Assembly: GCA_029817715.1 (NCBI GenBank)
Contig: JARUPY010000091.1
Span: 2,370,501-2,434,500, forward strand
DNA: 64,000 nt
Origin: Melastoma dodecandrum
Taxonomy: Eukaryota > Streptophyta > Magnoliopsida > Myrtales > Melastomataceae
Direction: 5' to 3'
Below, piece by piece: positions 1 to 8,829 of the stretch. Numbering within the stretch: position 1 is the first letter of the stretch; each line of letters opens with the position of its first letter. A program made the position numbers and the translations under genes. The notes under the pieces were generated by a model that saw only the letters and a program-made list of their open reading frames with translations, did no database searches and was not told the origin of the DNA.

Positions 1-788
1 TCGTCCTTGTCCGTGCCGACGCCGTTGAACAGCATGATCCCGTACTCGACCTCGGCGGCCGTATTGTCGTTGTCGGCCGCCTGCTTCATCAGCGCCGCCG
101 CCTTGGCGTCGTCCTTGGGTCGGCCGGTGCCGTTGCGGTAGATGATGGCCATCGCATATTGCGCCTCGACGTTGCCGAGAGCGGCCGAGCGCTCGAAATA
201 GGTGGCGGCCGTCTTGTAGTCGGGCACGACGCCGTTGTTCTGCAGCGCCATCACGCCGAGGTAGAATTGCGCGCCGGGGTGATCCAGCGACGCGGCCCTC
301 AGGAACATGTCCTTGGCGCCGGCGCGATCGGCCTTCATGCCCTCGCCCTTCATGCGCATCAGGCCGAGCTCGAACATCCCCTGCGCGTCGCCGGCCTGCG
401 CCGCGAGCGCGAACCAGCGCGCCGCCTCGCTGGTGCTCGGCTGGACGCCGAGGCCCTGCTCGTAGAGCTCCGCGATCAGCGTCATCGCGGGCCCGTCGTT
501 GGCGTTGCGCTTCACCCGCTTCATCGCCTCCTGCATGGCGGTCGAGTAGAAGCCGCGCTGGAAGGCGCCGAAGGCAAGATCGGCGCCCGGCGCGGCCGGC
601 TTATGATCGGCCGGCAGGTCGGACGGCGACGGCAGTGTCGGGCGATTGGGATCGATGTCGAGCCGGGGTGGCGTCGCGACGGAGGGCGGCCCGAAAGCGG
701 ACGGGCTGTCGGGAATGAGCTGCTCCTGCGCGAAGGCGAGGCCCGTGCCGGCCAGCACCAGCACGCAGGCGAGCGCGACGCGGCTCAC
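1..788 (-). CDS. Sel1/TPR-like repeat protein, secreted (3' end beyond the window)
   Basis: Read on the minus strand from a GTG at 788, which overlaps the TGA of the upstream ThiE-like gene (GTGA), so the two are translationally coupled. The product begins with a signal peptide (VSRVALACVLVLAGTGLAFA), then a Pro-rich linker, then consecutive ~36-residue Sel1-type helical repeats: AMTLIAELYEQGLGVQPS, GMFEL GLMRMKGEGM, AQFYLGVMALQNNG and AQYAMAIIYRNGTG. The frame is still open at base 1, so the C-terminus is missing. Sel1 repeats are protein-interaction scaffolds; no enzymatic domain is visible. A periplasmic scaffold role is inference. Confidence 0.85.
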   Translation of the reverse strand, partial: MSRVALACVLVLAGTGLAFAQEQLIPDSPSAFGPPSVATPPRLDIDPNRPTLPSPSDLPADHKPAAPGADLAFGAFQRGFYSTAMQEAMKRVKRNANDGPAMTLIAELYEQGLGVQPSTSEAARWFALAAQAGDAQGMFELGLMRMKGEGMKADRAGAKDMFLRAASLDHPGAQFYLGVMALQNNGVVPDYKTAATYFERSAALGNVEAQYAMAIIYRNGTGRPKDDAKAAALMKQAADNDNTAAEVEYGIMLFNGVGTDKD

Positions 789-1414
789 TCTGCGGTCTCC
801 CCGACCTGCGCCAGGGCGAGGTCGGCCGCGCGCACGGCCTTGGCAATATCCGGCGCCTCCCACAGGCCGTCGCACAGGGCGACGAACTCGACGCCGGTCA
901 TCGCCAGGGCGCCGGCGACCTCCGGACCGTGAGCGTAGGCGACGCACGGAACGTTGAAGATCTCGGCCCACCAGGCGCTCAGCGCGGCCACCTCGTCCGG
1001 GGCCGCCGGATCGTCGGGGCCGCCGAACATCAGGTAGTCGACCCCGGTTTCGCCGGCTTGCATCGCCATGTCGCGATCGGCGAGCGCGCCGATGCCGACG
1101 ATCCGATCCGGCTTCATCGCCGCCAGGGCCTCGTCGAGCGGCGGACCGTCGTCGCCGGAGACATGCACGCCGTCGGCCTCGGCCCGGACGGCGAGCCGCG
1201 CGTCGTTTTCCACCAGCACCGCTGCGCCGCGCTTCTGCGCGATCGGCGCCAGCGCGCGGACGATCGCCTTGGCCGCGCCGGCGTCGCGCGTCGCGGTCCG
1301 CAACAGAACGCAGGCGACATCCGCCGCGCCGACGGCCGCCTCGAGCTGGGCGGCGAACCGTGCCGCATCGTCGACGGGGGGCGTGATCAGGAAGAGGCGC
1401 GGAGGTTCGATCAT
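785..1414 (-). CDS. Thiamine phosphate synthase family protein (ThiE-like)
   Basis: 209 residues from the ATG at 1414 (MIEPPRLFLITPP); longer upstream extension is low-complexity and unlikely. The TIM-barrel phosphate-binding pattern of ThiE is recognisable: EADGVHVSGDD corresponds to the GADGVHLG-x-D segment, and GVDYLMFGGP to the GADY-x-x-FGP segment. Classical ThiE joins HMP-PP and THZ-P to thiamine phosphate. This copy is divergent, is not beside other thi genes, and is coupled to a Sel1-repeat gene, so it may be a paralogue with another substrate. No TPP riboswitch is seen upstream. Confidence 0.75.
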   Translation of the reverse strand: MIEPPRLFLITPPVDDAARFAAQLEAAVGAADVACVLLRTATRDAGAAKAIVRALAPIAQKRGAAVLVENDARLAVRAEADGVHVSGDDGPPLDEALAAMKPDRIVGIGALADRDMAMQAGETGVDYLMFGGPDDPAAPDEVAALSAWWAEIFNVPCVAYAHGPEVAGALAMTGVEFVALCDGLWEAPDIAKAVRAADLALAQVGETAE

Positions 1415-1650
1415 GGGTGGGGGTCGGGAGTGGAGACGCCATACGCCCTCAACATTTCGGCGAAAGTGCGCGTGAACCGTCGCCGACGTGCTCGCCAATC
1501 GCTTTCGACAACGTATCCGGCGCTGCCGAAGGGGCGTCGGCACGACTAAAGTCTTTCGGCGACATGATTGACATGTCTCAGCGTAGGATAATATTATCCA
1601 CTCATCAATAGTAAATAACATACAAAACAAAATATAGTTTGGAGAACGAA

Positions 1651-3282
1651 ATGAGATTTACTTCGAAGCAACCCGCCCTCGCCCTTGTTGCGGTGGCTAC
1701 CCTTACGACCGGTCTCGCCGGTGTCCAACTGTCGGCGTGGGCGCAGAGCCTGCCGCCGTATCTCGCGCGGCAGCCGGATTTCAATCCGATGATCACGTCG
1801 GTCCTGCCGGGCGACATCGACATTCCGCTGCAGAAGCAGCTCGAGGGCGAAGGCAAGTTCGCGCAGGTCCAGCGCGAGTTCGATCTCAACGCCTGGCAGA
1901 TGTTCCTGGCCTTGAACTGGCCGGTCGACGGCACGGGAAAGGCGAAGGGCGCCCTCACCGACAACGGCGCGCCGCGCTGGAGCGACTGGACGCAGTCATA
2001 CCTCGTGTTCAGGTCAGACGGAAAACGTCCCGCGGCGTGCGGACGGGATCGTACAACTCAGCCGATGCTGACCCTGGCGGCGTCCGACATCTCGAACCTC
2101 GCCGTCATCCGCGGCCTCCAGCCGCTCGGCAAGCTCTCGCGCAAGCCATCGGCGACGCTCTCCGCGGCGAACGCGGACCTGCCGCACCTGACGCTCGGCG
2201 TCATCTCCTCCGTCGGCGAGCTGAACGTCGGCAGGCTGTCGGACACGAAACAGGCGTTCTCCGGTCCACTCATCGAGCAGAACGGCCAGCTCGTCTTCTA
2301 CGACATCGTCATCGATCCGAACGAGGTGAAGTACCTCTGCGAGACCTCGCTTTACAACATCAACGGACAGGTCGCGTTCAGCCAGGCGGGCAAGACGGTC
2401 ACGATGCCGGCTGGGACCTCCGGCGTCGATGCGAGCGGCTCGTTCGAGCTCAAGCTCGCGTGGAAGATCCTTCAGGGCAAGGACGACGTCTCTCGCTTCT
2501 ATAAGATGGCCGCGACCGTCATCGACATCGATGCGAACGGAAAGCCGTTGCCCAGGGAGGTGACGGTTGGCCTCGTGGGCATGCACATCGGCCACAAGAG
2601 CCAGAGCTCGCCGCAGTGGATCTGGGACACCTTCGAGCAGGTCGACAACGTCGAGGTCGATCCCCTGGCCCATCCTCAGGTCAGGCCGTCCTTCACCAAC
2701 CCGGGCTGCCCGTCCTGCGCCGTGAACCAGCAACCTGCGACCACCGCGACGGGCGGCCTGGATCGTACGCCGACGCAGGTGTGGCGCGCGATCCCGATCC
2801 CGCCGGAGAAGACGGCGCTCAACCTGCAGGCCCGCGCGGCGCTGAAAGGCCTCGGCTCCGTCTGGCAGTACTACCAGCTGATCGACGCACAGTGGCCGAC
2901 GGACCCGTCCGCGAAGCCGACTCCGCCGTCGGCGGGCGCACCCGACGCCGTCGACAACAAATCGGGCGGCAAGCCCACGCCCGTCTATCTGACCAACGCG
3001 ACAATGGAGACCTACTTCCAGGGCGGCAACCAGTCGACCTGCGGCCAGGTCGAAGGCGGATGTGTGCCGAACCAGCCCGGAGCGACGAAAGTCTTCGGGA
3101 CCGAGAGCTGCATGGGCTGCCACTCCTCGGCGGGAATCTTCACGAGCTACGATCCGACCAGCGGCAATTCCAAGCACTCCGGCCAGCTCACCGCCGACTT
3201 CTCGTGGCTGCCGTTTCAGAAGGCCTGCTGGGTCGGCGGCAGCACCCCACCGAGCCTCGACAATCAGAACTGCACGCCCTAG
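1651..3282 (+). CDS. Secreted protein with one c-type heme-binding motif
   Basis: 543 residues. ATG at 1651 is chosen because GGAG lies at 1641-1644 with normal spacing; a TTG at 1639 is less likely. A signal peptide (about residues 1-32, ending SAWAQS) directs it to the periplasm. Near the C-terminus (about residue 488) is a single CMGCH, the CxxCH signature for covalent heme c, and an earlier NPGCPSCAV may form a disulfide or bind metal. The N-terminal part has a Trp-rich segment (AWQMFLALNWPVDG). It is monocistronic, preceded by an unusually AT-rich leader (1585-1650). The family is not recognised beyond cytochrome-like; a redox role is inference. Confidence 0.8.
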   Translation: MRFTSKQPALALVAVATLTTGLAGVQLSAWAQSLPPYLARQPDFNPMITSVLPGDIDIPLQKQLEGEGKFAQVQREFDLNAWQMFLALNWPVDGTGKAKGALTDNGAPRWSDWTQSYLVFRSDGKRPAACGRDRTTQPMLTLAASDISNLAVIRGLQPLGKLSRKPSATLSAANADLPHLTLGVISSVGELNVGRLSDTKQAFSGPLIEQNGQLVFYDIVIDPNEVKYLCETSLYNINGQVAFSQAGKTVTMPAGTSGVDASGSFELKLAWKILQGKDDVSRFYKMAATVIDIDANGKPLPREVTVGLVGMHIGHKSQSSPQWIWDTFEQVDNVEVDPLAHPQVRPSFTNPGCPSCAVNQQPATTATGGLDRTPTQVWRAIPIPPEKTALNLQARAALKGLGSVWQYYQLIDAQWPTDPSAKPTPPSAGAPDAVDNKSGGKPTPVYLTNATMETYFQGGNQSTCGQVEGGCVPNQPGATKVFGTESCMGCHSSAGIFTSYDPTSGNSKHSGQLTADFSWLPFQKACWVGGSTPPSLDNQNCTP

Positions 3283-3463
3283 CGGCGGCATCGATCAGAG
3301 CCAACGGCCGCGGCCGTCCGCTGCAGATCCGATCATGTAAAAACCGTCGCAATTCTGCGTCGGCGGCGGCCGTGTGCAAGTTGTTTCTACAGTCTTACGA
3401 CCCCGAGTGCAGGAACCAGGTGGCGCAGCAGCTATTCGGCTCGCACTAACTCGGGAGACTTCG

Positions 3464-4171
3464 ATGCGAACGACATTGATCACGGCCGTCGCGGCGGCTT
3501 CGCTGCTGGCCGGCACCAGCATGGTCCTGGCCCAGGGCGGCGACATGGGTCGCGAGGGTGGCGCGGGCGGCATGCACGAGCGTGGTGCGGGCGGCGGCGG
3601 CGGGATGAACCGCGAAGGCGCCGGCAAGAGCGGCGAGAAGATGGGCCAAGGCGGCGGCGAAAAGGGCGGTGGCGAGAGGGCCGGTGGGGAGCGGGCCGGC
3701 GCCGGCGCGCGGACGGGTGACGCCGACCGGGCGGGCGCCCGCGAGGAGCGCAAGGCCGATCAGGGCGAGAAGGGCGCGAAGGCCGACAAGGGCGACCGCG
3801 CGGAGCGTGGCGATCGTGGCGACCGCGACCATGCCGATCGTGATCACGCCGATCGCGACCACGCTGACCGCGATCGCGGCGACCGCGCCGACCGAGGCGA
3901 TCGTGACCGTGGCGGCCGCGACAGGGCCGATCGCGGCGGCCGCGAGAACGTGCACGTCAACATCCGCGTCGGCGGCCCCATCCCCGAAGGCCGGCGTCTC
4001 GCGCCGCTGAAGACCACGCTGGTCGAACGCTATCCGCAATATCGCGGCTACCAGATGTTTACCGAGAACGACGAGATCGTCATCGTCGATCCCGGCACGC
4101 GCAAGATCGTGCGCACGGTCAGCGAGGGCGAGGCCGGCATGAACCACGCGGCGTCGACCGACTGCCGCTGA
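3464..4171 (+). CDS. DUF1236-domain secreted protein with Asp/Arg repeat linker
   Basis: 235 residues from ATG 3464 (GGGAG at 3453-3457). A signal peptide ending at VLAQ is followed by a Gly-rich stretch, then a highly repetitive acidic/basic linker built from DRGDR and DHADR units (about residues 105-165). The C-terminal 65 residues match the DUF1236 pattern: VGGPIPEGRRLAPL, ERYPQYRGYQMF and IVIVDPGTRKIVRTV. DUF1236 proteins are common, small, exported proteins of Hyphomicrobiales without assigned function. The repeat linker is likely disordered and its unit number may vary between strains. Confidence 0.8.
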   Translation: MRTTLITAVAAASLLAGTSMVLAQGGDMGREGGAGGMHERGAGGGGGMNREGAGKSGEKMGQGGGEKGGGERAGGERAGAGARTGDADRAGAREERKADQGEKGAKADKGDRAERGDRGDRDHADRDHADRDHADRDRGDRADRGDRDRGGRDRADRGGRENVHVNIRVGGPIPEGRRLAPLKTTLVERYPQYRGYQMFTENDEIVIVDPGTRKIVRTVSEGEAGMNHAASTDCR

Positions 4172-4198
4172 CGGCAGCGCAATGAAGGCAGGGCGTCG

Positions 4199-4954
4199 CT
4201 ACGGCGCCTTGCCTTCGATCTCGAAGATGACCGTCACACTTTTTACAAGCGTCCGCGTGCCGGGCTCGATGGGTATGACGACGGCGGCGTGCGGGAGCCG
4301 ACGCCGCGTTGGGAGGTCGGCCACGCCACCTTCTCCGTCGCCTGGATCAGCGCCGATCTGCAGGATGCGACCGAGCTTCAGGCCGGCGGCATCCGTGTAG
4401 CTACGGGCTTCCGCGACGGCATCGCGAAGCGCCGCCGCGTTGAGCTCACGCATCGCCTGCTCCCTGCGGCTGTAGGTGAAGTCGATGCCGTCGAACGAGT
4501 TGGCGCCCTTGCTCACCAGTTCCCGCGCAAGCGCGCCGGCCTTCGCGACATCGTCGAGTTGCACCTGAATGTCCTCGGCGGCGAGGTAGCCGCGCAGCTT
4601 CCGATCCGTCCGATGGCCCGCCGCGTCCGTCATCTCGTCGAACTGGGCTGACAGATCGAAGCTCGTCCTGATGTCCTTGGCATCGACGCCGTGCGCCTTG
4701 ATGTCTGCGATCACGGTCGTCGCGGCCTGCGCGGTGGCCTTTGTGGCAGCGTCGGCGGTCGGCCGCTCGTTGGCGACGCCGAGATGCAGGGCGGCGCGGT
4801 CAGGCACTACGTCCAGGCTCGCCGACCCCGTCGCCGCGATGTGCGGCACGGTATCCTTCAGCGCCGCCCCGTCGGCCCTGACGATACCGGCGGCAAGCAG
4901 CAGAGGTACCGCGGCGAAAAGAAGCCGTGCTGCGGGAAGATAAAGAGCGGGCAT
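4199..4954 (-). CDS. SIMPL-domain (DUF541, YggE-like) periplasmic protein
   Basis: 251 residues from ATG 4954 with a hydrophobic signal peptide ([17 protein letters not shown]). The mature part has the SIMPL layout: an initial [16 protein letters not shown] strand pair, central [17 protein letters not shown] helix, [13 protein letters not shown] segment and the terminal [14 protein letters not shown] strand. E. coli YggE is linked to lower oxidative stress, but biochemical function is unclear. It converges with the DUF1236 gene, 27 bases apart, and has no obvious operon partner. Confidence 0.82.
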   Translation of the reverse strand: MPALYLPAARLLFAAVPLLLAAGIVRADGAALKDTVPHIAATGSASLDVVPDRAALHLGVANERPTADAATKATAQAATTVIADIKAHGVDAKDIRTSFDLSAQFDEMTDAAGHRTDRKLRGYLAAEDIQVQLDDVAKAGALARELVSKGANSFDGIDFTYSRREQAMRELNAAALRDAVAEARSYTDAAGLKLGRILQIGADPGDGEGGVADLPTRRRLPHAAVVIPIEPGTRTLVKSVTVIFEIEGKAP

Positions 4955-5048
4955 CGCGAAAGCCTCCGAATGTCGTCAGCTTGGCGGCCGATCGCGGCTC
5001 GGGCATGGCGGCGCAGCACGGTCTGACAAACGACGCCGCCGGTGCTAC

Positions 5049-6263
5049 ATGGGGTGCATGTCCCTTCTCATGGAACCAGAGCTAGGAGCGCCGTTGTCGG
5101 CGCCCGCCGCACGTCCGTCGCTCGTCGGCCTGACCCGCGTCGGCCTCGCGGAGGCGCTGGCCGCCATCGACGTGCCGGAGCGCGAGCGGCGGATGCGCGT
5201 CGCCCAGCTCTGGCACTGGATCTACTTCCAGGGCGCCACGTCCTTCGACGCGATGCTCAACGTCTCGAAGCATCTGCGCGCGCGCCTCGCCGAGGCGTAC
5301 ACGCTCGAGCGGCCGGAAGTCGTCTCCGAGCAGGTCTCGCGGGACGGCACGCGCAAATGGCTGATCCGCCTGCCGCCGAACCGCCTCGACCGCACCGCGC
5401 ACGGCCGCGGCAGCGAGGTCGAGTGCGTCTACATTCCCGAAAGCGATCGCGGCACGCTGTGCATCTCGAGCCAGGTCGGCTGCACGCTGACCTGCGCCTT
5501 CTGCCACACCGGCACGCAGAAGCTCGTCCGCAACCTGTCGGCGGCGGAGATCGCCGCGCAGGTCGTCGTCGCGCGCGACCGGCTCGGCGACTATCCCGGC
5601 GGCACGCCGCCGACCGACGGGCTGATCCCGGGCGCGGGCTCGCGCGTCGTCTCGAACATCGTCTTCATGGGCATGGGCGAGCCGCTGTACAATTTCGACG
5701 CCGTGCGCGACGCCGTCGGCACGCTCAGCGACGGCGACGGGCTCTCGGTCTCGAAGCGTCGCATCACCGTCTCCACCGCCGGCGTCGTGCCGCAGATCGG
5801 CCCGCTCGGTGCCGAGGCCGGTCCGATGCTGGCGATCTCGCTGCACGCCGTGCGCGACGACCTGCGCGACGAGCTGGTGCCGCTGAACAGGAAGTACCCG
5901 CTGGCCGAGCTGCTGCAGGCCTGCCGCGACTATCCCGGCGCCTCCAATGCCCGCCGCATCACCTTCGAATACGTGATGCTGAAGGGCGTGAACGACTCGC
6001 CCGCCGAGGCCCGCGAGCTGGTGCGGCTGCTGAAGGGCGTGCCGGCGAAGATCAACCTGATCCCGTTCAACCCCTGGCCCGGCACCAAGTACGAGTGCTC
6101 GGACTGGGAGACGATCGAGCGCTTCTCCGACATCGTCTTCAACGCCGGCTACGCGAGCCCCGTGCGCACCCCGCGCGGTCGCGACATTTTGGCCGCCTGC
6201 GGCCAGCTGAAGAGCGAGACCGAGAAGCTGCGGGCGCGCGCGGCGCTGGTGAGCGACGAGTAG
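5049..6263 (+). CDS. rlmN: Dual-specificity 23S rRNA A2503 / tRNA A37 C2-methyltransferase
   Basis: 404 residues, normal for RlmN. This radical-SAM enzyme methylates C2 of A2503 in 23S rRNA and of A37 in some tRNAs. The 4Fe-4S cluster motif is CTLTCAFC; the upstream LCISSQVG context, the [10 protein letters not shown] motif after it, and the C-terminal [24 protein letters not shown], which carries the cysteine that becomes methylated during catalysis, are all intact. The start is uncertain: ATGs at 5049, 5058 and 5070 are close together and none has a strong Shine-Dalgarno sequence. Confidence 0.95.
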   Translation: MGCMSLLMEPELGAPLSAPAARPSLVGLTRVGLAEALAAIDVPERERRMRVAQLWHWIYFQGATSFDAMLNVSKHLRARLAEAYTLERPEVVSEQVSRDGTRKWLIRLPPNRLDRTAHGRGSEVECVYIPESDRGTLCISSQVGCTLTCAFCHTGTQKLVRNLSAAEIAAQVVVARDRLGDYPGGTPPTDGLIPGAGSRVVSNIVFMGMGEPLYNFDAVRDAVGTLSDGDGLSVSKRRITVSTAGVVPQIGPLGAEAGPMLAISLHAVRDDLRDELVPLNRKYPLAELLQACRDYPGASNARRITFEYVMLKGVNDSPAEARELVRLLKGVPAKINLIPFNPWPGTKYECSDWETIERFSDIVFNAGYASPVRTPRGRDILAACGQLKSETEKLRARAALVSDE

Positions 6264-6675
6264 TGGCGTCGAAGCCGATCACGGTGGACTTCTCGGCACG
6301 GTCTGGGCCTACGACTACGACCTCGCGACCGGCACGCCCTCGAACCGTCGCGCGTTCGCGCAGGTCGATCGCGGAATCGGCGTGCAGGATGGCCTGACCG
6401 TCGACTCCGCGGGCCGCGTCCTCGTCGCGATCTGGCGCGGGCGGCGGATCAACGTCTACGCGGCCGATGGCACTCTCGAGCGCGCGTTGGAGATGCCGAT
6501 GCCGAGCGCGACGAGCTGCTGCCTCGGTGGGCCGGACCTGCGCACGCTCTACATCACCACTGACGGTCGCCGCCTGTCGGGCGAGGCGCCGGACGATCCG
6601 CTGCCGGGCTGCATGCTGCAGCTCGAGTGGGACGTGCCGGGGCTGCCTGCCGCGCGCATGCGCCCGCTCCGCTAG
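6253..6675 (+). pseudogene. N-terminally truncated SMP-30/gluconolactonase remnant
   Basis: A frame open from 6253 (just after a TGA at 6250-6252) to TAG 6673-6675 encodes the C-terminal half of an SMP-30/LRE-family beta-propeller: GTVWAYDYDLATG, VQDGLTVDSAGRVLVAIWRG, RRINVYAADGTLERALEMPM, and LRTLYITT. Full-length members are about 290 residues; here about 140 remain and no start codon precedes the conserved part (only an internal GTG at 6382). It begins inside the last bases of rlmN, so a deletion probably fused the two. It is likely non-functional. Confidence 0.75.
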
Positions 6676-6683
6676 GAGGCCAC

Positions 6684-8318
6684 ATGTCCGCCGCACCGCC
6701 AACCGCCGTTCTTCAAACGCATGAGGTCGGAAACCAGCCGGGCCCGCTCGCCGACGTGAACCTCTATCTCACCGACGTCGCGCTACGCGACGCGGTGCGC
6801 CGGGAGGCGGGCGACTGGCTCGATGTGCGCTGCACCAGCCTCGGCGCGGCCGTCGGCTCGTCGGAGGTGCTGGCCCTGGGCGAGACGGCGAACCGCAATC
6901 CGCCCACGCTCATGAGCTTCGACCGTTGGGGCCGGCGCCTTGACGAGGTTGCCTTCCATCCGAGCTACCACGCGCTGATGGCGCTCGCGATGGAGCACCG
7001 CATCCACGACATCGCGTGGCGGGATGCCCGCCCCGGCCGCCATGTCGCGCATGCGGCGATGCTCGCCGTCTTCACGCAGGCCGAAGCCGGTGTGATGTGC
7101 CCGATGAACATGACCTACGCCGCCGTGCCGGCCCTGCGCGCGCATCCCGCCGGGAGGCCGTGGGTCGAGCGCCTCGTCGGCGGCCGCTACGACGCGCCGC
7201 TGCGGCCGATCGGCGAGAAAGGCGGCGTCACGCTCGGCATGGCGATGACCGAGAAGCAGGGCGGCAGCGACGTCCGCGCCAACACCACGCGCGCCGCGCC
7301 CGACGCCGGCGCTTATCGGCTGACCGGCCACAAGTGGTTCTGCTCGGCCCCGATGAGCGACGGCTTCCTGACCCTCGCCCAGGCGCTGGGCGGGCTCACC
7401 TGCTTCCTTGTGCCGCGCGTCCTGCCGGATGGGTCGCGCAACGCGATCCAGCTGATGCGGCTGAAGGACAAGCTCGGCAACAAGTCCAACGCCTCGGCCG
7501 AGATCGAGTACCACGGCGCCTACGCCGAGCGGCTCGGCGACGAGGGGGCCGGCGTGAACACCATCATCGAGATGGTCCACCATACTCGCCTTGGGACGAT
7601 CGCCGGCACGCTCGGGATCATGCGCATGGCTCTTGCCCAGGCGCTCCACCATTGCGCGAGCCGGCGCGCCTTCCAGAAGGCGCTGATCGACCAGCCGGCT
7701 ATGGCGGGCGTGCTCGCCGACCTCGCCGTCGAGTACGAGGCTGCGGCCGTGATGGTCGTCGCGGTGGCGAAGGCCTTCGATGCCGAGGATGCGCCGGGCC
7801 GCGCCTTCGCGCGGCTCGCGGTGGCGCTGGGCAAGTACCTGCTCACCAAGCGCTGCGCGACCTTCGTCGTCGAGTGCATGGAGTGCCACGGCGGCAACGG
7901 CTACGTCGAGGAGGGGCCGCTGCCGCGCCTCTATCGCGAGGCGCCGCTCAACGCGATCTGGGAAGGCTCGGGCAACGTCATTGCGCTCGACGTGCTGCGC
8001 ACGCTCGCCCGCGAGCCGCTGGCGCTCGAGACCTACGCCGCCGCGATCGGCGAGGCTCGGGGCGCAAGTGCCGCTTTCGACCGTGCCGCCGAGGCGACGC
8101 TCGCGGAGGCACGCCGTCCCTGTCCGGAGGCCGGCGCACGGCGGCTCGTCGAGCGGCTTGCGCTTGTCCTGCAGGGCGCCCTCCTGCTCCGCCACGCGCC
8201 GACCGCCGTCGCCGATGCCTTCTGCGCGACGCGGCTGGACGACCGGGCCTTCACCTACGGGGCGAGCGCTCTCCCCGCGGAGACGATCGCGGCGATCCTC
8301 GGCCGGCATCGATTGTGA
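6684..8318 (+). CDS. aidB: Acyl-CoA dehydrogenase family protein AidB
   Basis: 544 residues, close to E. coli AidB. ATG 6684 has AGGAGG at 6674-6679. The N-terminus (THEVGNQPGPLADVNLY) is the diagnostic AidB segment, followed by the four-domain acyl-CoA dehydrogenase fold with MAMTEKQGGSDVR, LTGHKWFCSAPMSDG, the FAD-contacting RRAFQKALIDQPAM, and ECHGGNGYVEEGPLPRLYREAPLNAIWEGSGNV. AidB is a flavoprotein of the adaptive response to alkylating agents and binds DNA. No ada or alkB lies nearby, so control by Ada is not shown here. Confidence 0.92.
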   Translation: MSAAPPTAVLQTHEVGNQPGPLADVNLYLTDVALRDAVRREAGDWLDVRCTSLGAAVGSSEVLALGETANRNPPTLMSFDRWGRRLDEVAFHPSYHALMALAMEHRIHDIAWRDARPGRHVAHAAMLAVFTQAEAGVMCPMNMTYAAVPALRAHPAGRPWVERLVGGRYDAPLRPIGEKGGVTLGMAMTEKQGGSDVRANTTRAAPDAGAYRLTGHKWFCSAPMSDGFLTLAQALGGLTCFLVPRVLPDGSRNAIQLMRLKDKLGNKSNASAEIEYHGAYAERLGDEGAGVNTIIEMVHHTRLGTIAGTLGIMRMALAQALHHCASRRAFQKALIDQPAMAGVLADLAVEYEAAAVMVVAVAKAFDAEDAPGRAFARLAVALGKYLLTKRCATFVVECMECHGGNGYVEEGPLPRLYREAPLNAIWEGSGNVIALDVLRTLAREPLALETYAAAIGEARGASAAFDRAAEATLAEARRPCPEAGARRLVERLALVLQGALLLRHAPTAVADAFCATRLDDRAFTYGASALPAETIAAILGRHRL

Positions 8319-8652
8319 GATCCGGCGTTTGACAAATGTGCCGTCCGGAGTCCATGCGAGATTCGGGATCGGACAGCGTCGTTATGCGCCAAAACACCAC
8401 ATCTTGTACGTTGCCTGTCAGACTGCATAGATCGTGTGTGAACAAACCCTGATTCTAGGCCCAGCTGCGATTCGGGCGCGTTTCGTTCCGCTGGCGTTCG
8501 GATCGTGAACTTTCGGCGCGCACGCCGTGCCGATGTGATACGCGACTGGGGGTTCTCCCGCCTGGAGGTTGCGGAGGAGCACCCCGAGGTCGACTTAACG
8601 TTTCGACGCGTCCGTCCCTCCCACACTCGCAGAAGGCTCGTCGCTCGATTCG
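8319..8652. other. 334-base intergenic stretch without a supported gene
   Basis: No reading frame here has family resemblance, a ribosome site and normal codon bias. It serves as the upstream region of the helicase gene and contains one direct-repeat GTTC-N7-GTTC site described separately. GC content is lower than in the flanking genes. Confidence 0.5.
8485..8499 (+). promoter_or_regulatory. Candidate LexA (SOS) box GTTC-N7-GTTC
   Basis: The sequence GTTCCGCTGGCGTTC exactly fits the alphaproteobacterial LexA half-site arrangement (GTTC-N7-GTTC). It lies 153 bases upstream of the helicase ATG in an intergenic region. One such 8-base match is expected by chance about once or twice in a window this size, so the site is only suggestive. 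Confidence 0.3.
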
Positions 8653-8796
8653 ATGAACCTCCCGTTTTCCGCCGTCACCCCCGTCGCGCCGCGCGACCGT
8701 GCCGCCAGCGTCACGCTCGTGCTGGGGCCGACCAACACCGGCAAGACGCATTTCGCGATCGAGCGCATGCTCGCGCATCGCTCTGGCATGATCGGC

Positions 8797-8829
<33 letters not shown>

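Noticed and set aside
1415..1650. TPP riboswitch before the ThiE-like gene
   Set aside because: The conserved CTGAGA and downstream elements of the thi box were not found on the minus strand.
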